A DNA stretch of 22,361 nt, from the NCBI GenBank assembly GCA_934148875.1, contig CAKPDJ010000020.1:1-22361 (forward strand), read 5' to 3'. The notes below the pieces were generated by a model that saw only the letters and a list, made by a program, of their open reading frames with translations, ran no database searches and was not told where the DNA came from. How positions within the stretch are numbered: the stretch's first letter is position 1; each line of letters starts with the position of its first letter. Positions 21,488 to 22,361 of this stretch are shown piece after piece. The DNA is from an uncultured Bacilli bacterium. Lineage in GTDB: Bacteria; Bacillota_I; Bacilli_A; RF39; UBA660. Both the position numbers and the translations under genes were made by a program.

Positions 21488-21516
21488 ATTATAATTAAAA
21501 AAATTGGTATTGTCTA
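21488..21516 (-). promoter_or_regulatory. Promoter of ylbF-rsmD, close to the start codon
   Basis: On the minus strand TAGACA (21511-21516), 17 bases, TATAAT (21488-21493). The start of transcription would fall within a few bases of the GTG/ATG of ylbF. The -35 lies in the loop of the ylbE terminator. Confidence 0.65.
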
Positions 21517-21521
21517 CCAAC
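21497..21521 (-). terminator. Terminator of ylbD-ylbE
   Basis: TTGGTA/TACCAA (21504-21509 and 21515-21520) around a five-base loop, followed on the minus strand by seven T residues. It separates ylbDE from ylbF. Confidence 0.7.
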
Positions 21522-21743
21522 TTATTTTAAGATATCCATAAATGTACGTAACATTTCTATTTTTTGACTTATATTATCTATTTTATCTGTTAAATTTAGC
21601 TTATAAACTTGCTTCATTTCTGTTTCCATATCTTTAATTGATTCAGGATTCCTGTTTAGATTTTTATACCAACTTGAATTATCCCTCAAATAACGATATA
21701 AATAGGGATTATTTCTTATTTTAATTTGGGTTTCTACTGTCAT
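21522..21743 (-). CDS. ylbE: YlbE-like protein
   Basis: The protein has 73 residues. The pattern of short helices with RNNPYLYRYLRDNSSWYKNLNRNPESIKDMETEMKQVYKL corresponds to the YlbE-like family (in B. subtilis the segment has xxPxWYRxLSRNP and ends in a KLSN/MxxMLxMM-type helix). Its function is unknown. Its start overlaps the ylbD stop (TAATG), with GAGG inside ylbD. The pair ylbD-ylbE precedes ylbF in B. subtilis as well, which supports the identification. Confidence 0.75.
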   Translation of the reverse strand: MTVETQIKIRNNPYLYRYLRDNSSWYKNLNRNPESIKDMETEMKQVYKLNLTDKIDNISQKIEMLRTFMDILK

Positions 21744-22126
21744 TAATCCTCTAAATGCTTATATAATGGTCTAGCTTGATAATTGTTAGTTTGCTTACTT
21801 CCTAAACTAAAATCTTGTACTAAGGCGATAGCTTTTTGTAATCCTTCTGCACCTTTTCTAACAGAATCTAAATCAATTTTTTTAACCATGTTGAATAAAT
21901 CTTTTAATGAAGTATCCCCTACTGTATTATTTTTGCTAGTAGTAGAAGAAGTAGAAGTATTGTTTATAGTTTGGTTAGTAGGCTGATATTCTTTCCAAAT
22001 AGAATTACTTTCTCCATATATATCATACATTTCATAAAATTTTTGCCAACTCATGGTACCTTTATTTACATAATTAACTAACTCTGGATGACTTCTAACA
22101 AATCTTTTAAAATCTTCCTTTGCCAT
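21743..22126 (-). CDS. ylbD: YlbD-like protein (putative coat-protein family)
   Basis: The protein has 127 residues. The N-terminal segment EDFKRFVRSHPELVNYVNKGTMSWQKFYEMYDIYGESNSIWKEY matches the YlbD pattern (FKxFVKxHPxLI...G..TWQELYEdWyllGE.d..W..Y). A Ser/Thr/Asn-rich linker follows at about 49-68, then a helical region with LKDLFNMVKKIDLDSVRKGAEGLQKAI. In B. subtilis YlbD is classed as a putative spore coat protein, but the family is found more widely. No other sporulation gene is visible here, so a coat role in this organism is not supported. An AGGTGG ribosome site precedes the ATG. Confidence 0.78.
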   Translation of the reverse strand: MAKEDFKRFVRSHPELVNYVNKGTMSWQKFYEMYDIYGESNSIWKEYQPTNQTINNTSTSSTTSKNNTVGDTSLKDLFNMVKKIDLDSVRKGAEGLQKAIALVQDFSLGSKQTNNYQARPLYKHLED

Positions 22127-22133
22127 ATTACCA

Positions 22134-22160
22134 CCTATTTATATATATGAATTAAATAGG
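22134..22160 (-). promoter_or_regulatory. Inverted repeat covering the ylbD ribosome site
   Basis: CCTATTTA (22134-22141) and TAAATAGG (22153-22160) form an 8-bp perfect dyad. On the minus strand the second arm ends in the AGG of AGGTGG, so in RNA it could partly hide the ribosome site. It could equally be a protein-binding dyad. No better promoter is visible for ylbD. Confidence 0.3.
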
Positions 22161-22198
22161 CGTTTGTTTACAAAAAAGTAAAATTGTATTAACTGTTT

Positions 22199-22361
22199 TT
22201 ATTTTAATGTTGAAATAGTGTCTACGTCTAAATTGGTTAATTCAGAAATGATAGAAATATCCATTCCTTTTTTTAACATATTTTTAGCTATTTCTATTTT
22301 TTCTTCTTTTTTACCTTTTTCAATACTCTCTCGAAATTCTTTTTTCATTCTTCTTTGTATT
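22199..22361 (-). CDS. C-terminal tail of an Rpn-like nuclease/putative transposase (partial)
   Basis: A minus-strand frame runs in from the right edge and ends with TAA (22199-22201) after 53 residues. The segment ESIEKGKKEEKIEIAKNMLK followed by KGMDISIISELTNLD matches the characteristic C-terminus of Rpn/PD-(D/E)XK-family proteins (recombination-promoting nuclease, formerly YhgA-like transposases): a basic EKGxxEEKxEIAKxML helix followed by GMxxxxISxxTxL. The catalytic domain lies outside the window, so whether the gene is intact is unknown. Confidence 0.7.
   Translation of the reverse strand, partial: IQRRMKKEFRESIEKGKKEEKIEIAKNMLKKGMDISIISELTNLDVDTISTLK

Overview
The window comes from a very AT-rich, low-GC Gram-positive bacterium of the Bacilli/Mollicutes-related type. 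The evidence is a CIRCE-controlled hrcA-grpE-dnaK group, a xerD-deoB pair and a ylbD-ylbE-ylbF...rsmD cluster in the same relative order as in Bacillus subtilis, and extended -10 promoters. TGA is used as a stop (end of rsmD), so this is the standard bacterial code and not the Mycoplasma/Spiroplasma code. I cannot name the genus; an uncultured gut Bacillota would fit.

Region 1 (1-156) is left flank: a 15-codon tail of a protein, possibly TnpB of an IS200/IS605 element, followed by a hairpin terminator. Region 2 (157-5247) is a compact integrated filamentous-phage-like element of about 5.07 kb (inovirus-type). It is bounded by a 20-bp direct repeat that is part of a Xer/dif site: a complete dif at the right end (5229-5256) and a half-matching site at the left. 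Inside are an XRE-type repressor with a divergent promoter and three dyad operators, small early genes, a one-helix major coat protein with a terminator directly behind it, a second small membrane protein, a Zot/pI-type assembly ATPase, secreted or membrane-anchored minor coat candidates, a pVI-like membrane protein, an intergenic array of seven hairpins, a small protein ending in a possible beta-clamp motif, a pMV158-type double-strand origin with the nick sequence exposed in a loop, and a RepB-like HUH initiator. It looks genetically intact.

Region 3 (5257-5658) is AT-rich chromosomal DNA without a gene. Region 4 (5659-12134) holds a small DUF1540-like Cys-rich protein, phosphopentomutase (deoB) and xerD on the minus strand, then a YfhO-like membrane protein and the clamp-loader-like ATPase rarA on the plus strand. 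xerD lies only about 1.8 kb from the dif site.

Region 5 (12135-19460) is a minus-strand heat-shock cluster: hrcA-grpE-dnaK under a sigma-A promoter with one good and one degenerate CIRCE, a terminator, then pepF and dnaJ as a second unit, then an unrecognised 236-aa protein. GrpE carries an unusual Cys/His-rich N-terminal extension. Region 6 (19484-22361), also minus strand, holds ylbD, ylbE, ylbF, rsmD, a histidine phosphatase and an unrecognised protein, plus the C-terminal tail of an Rpn-like nuclease at the right edge.

The most interesting part is the dif-integrated phage. It combines filamentous-phage morphogenesis genes with a plasmid-type (pMV158) rolling-circle replicon, an attP that carries a second, inverted XerC-like arm, and an overlap between the assembly ATPase and the next gene at a run of seven A residues. 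That run could produce a full-length pI-like fusion by slippage.
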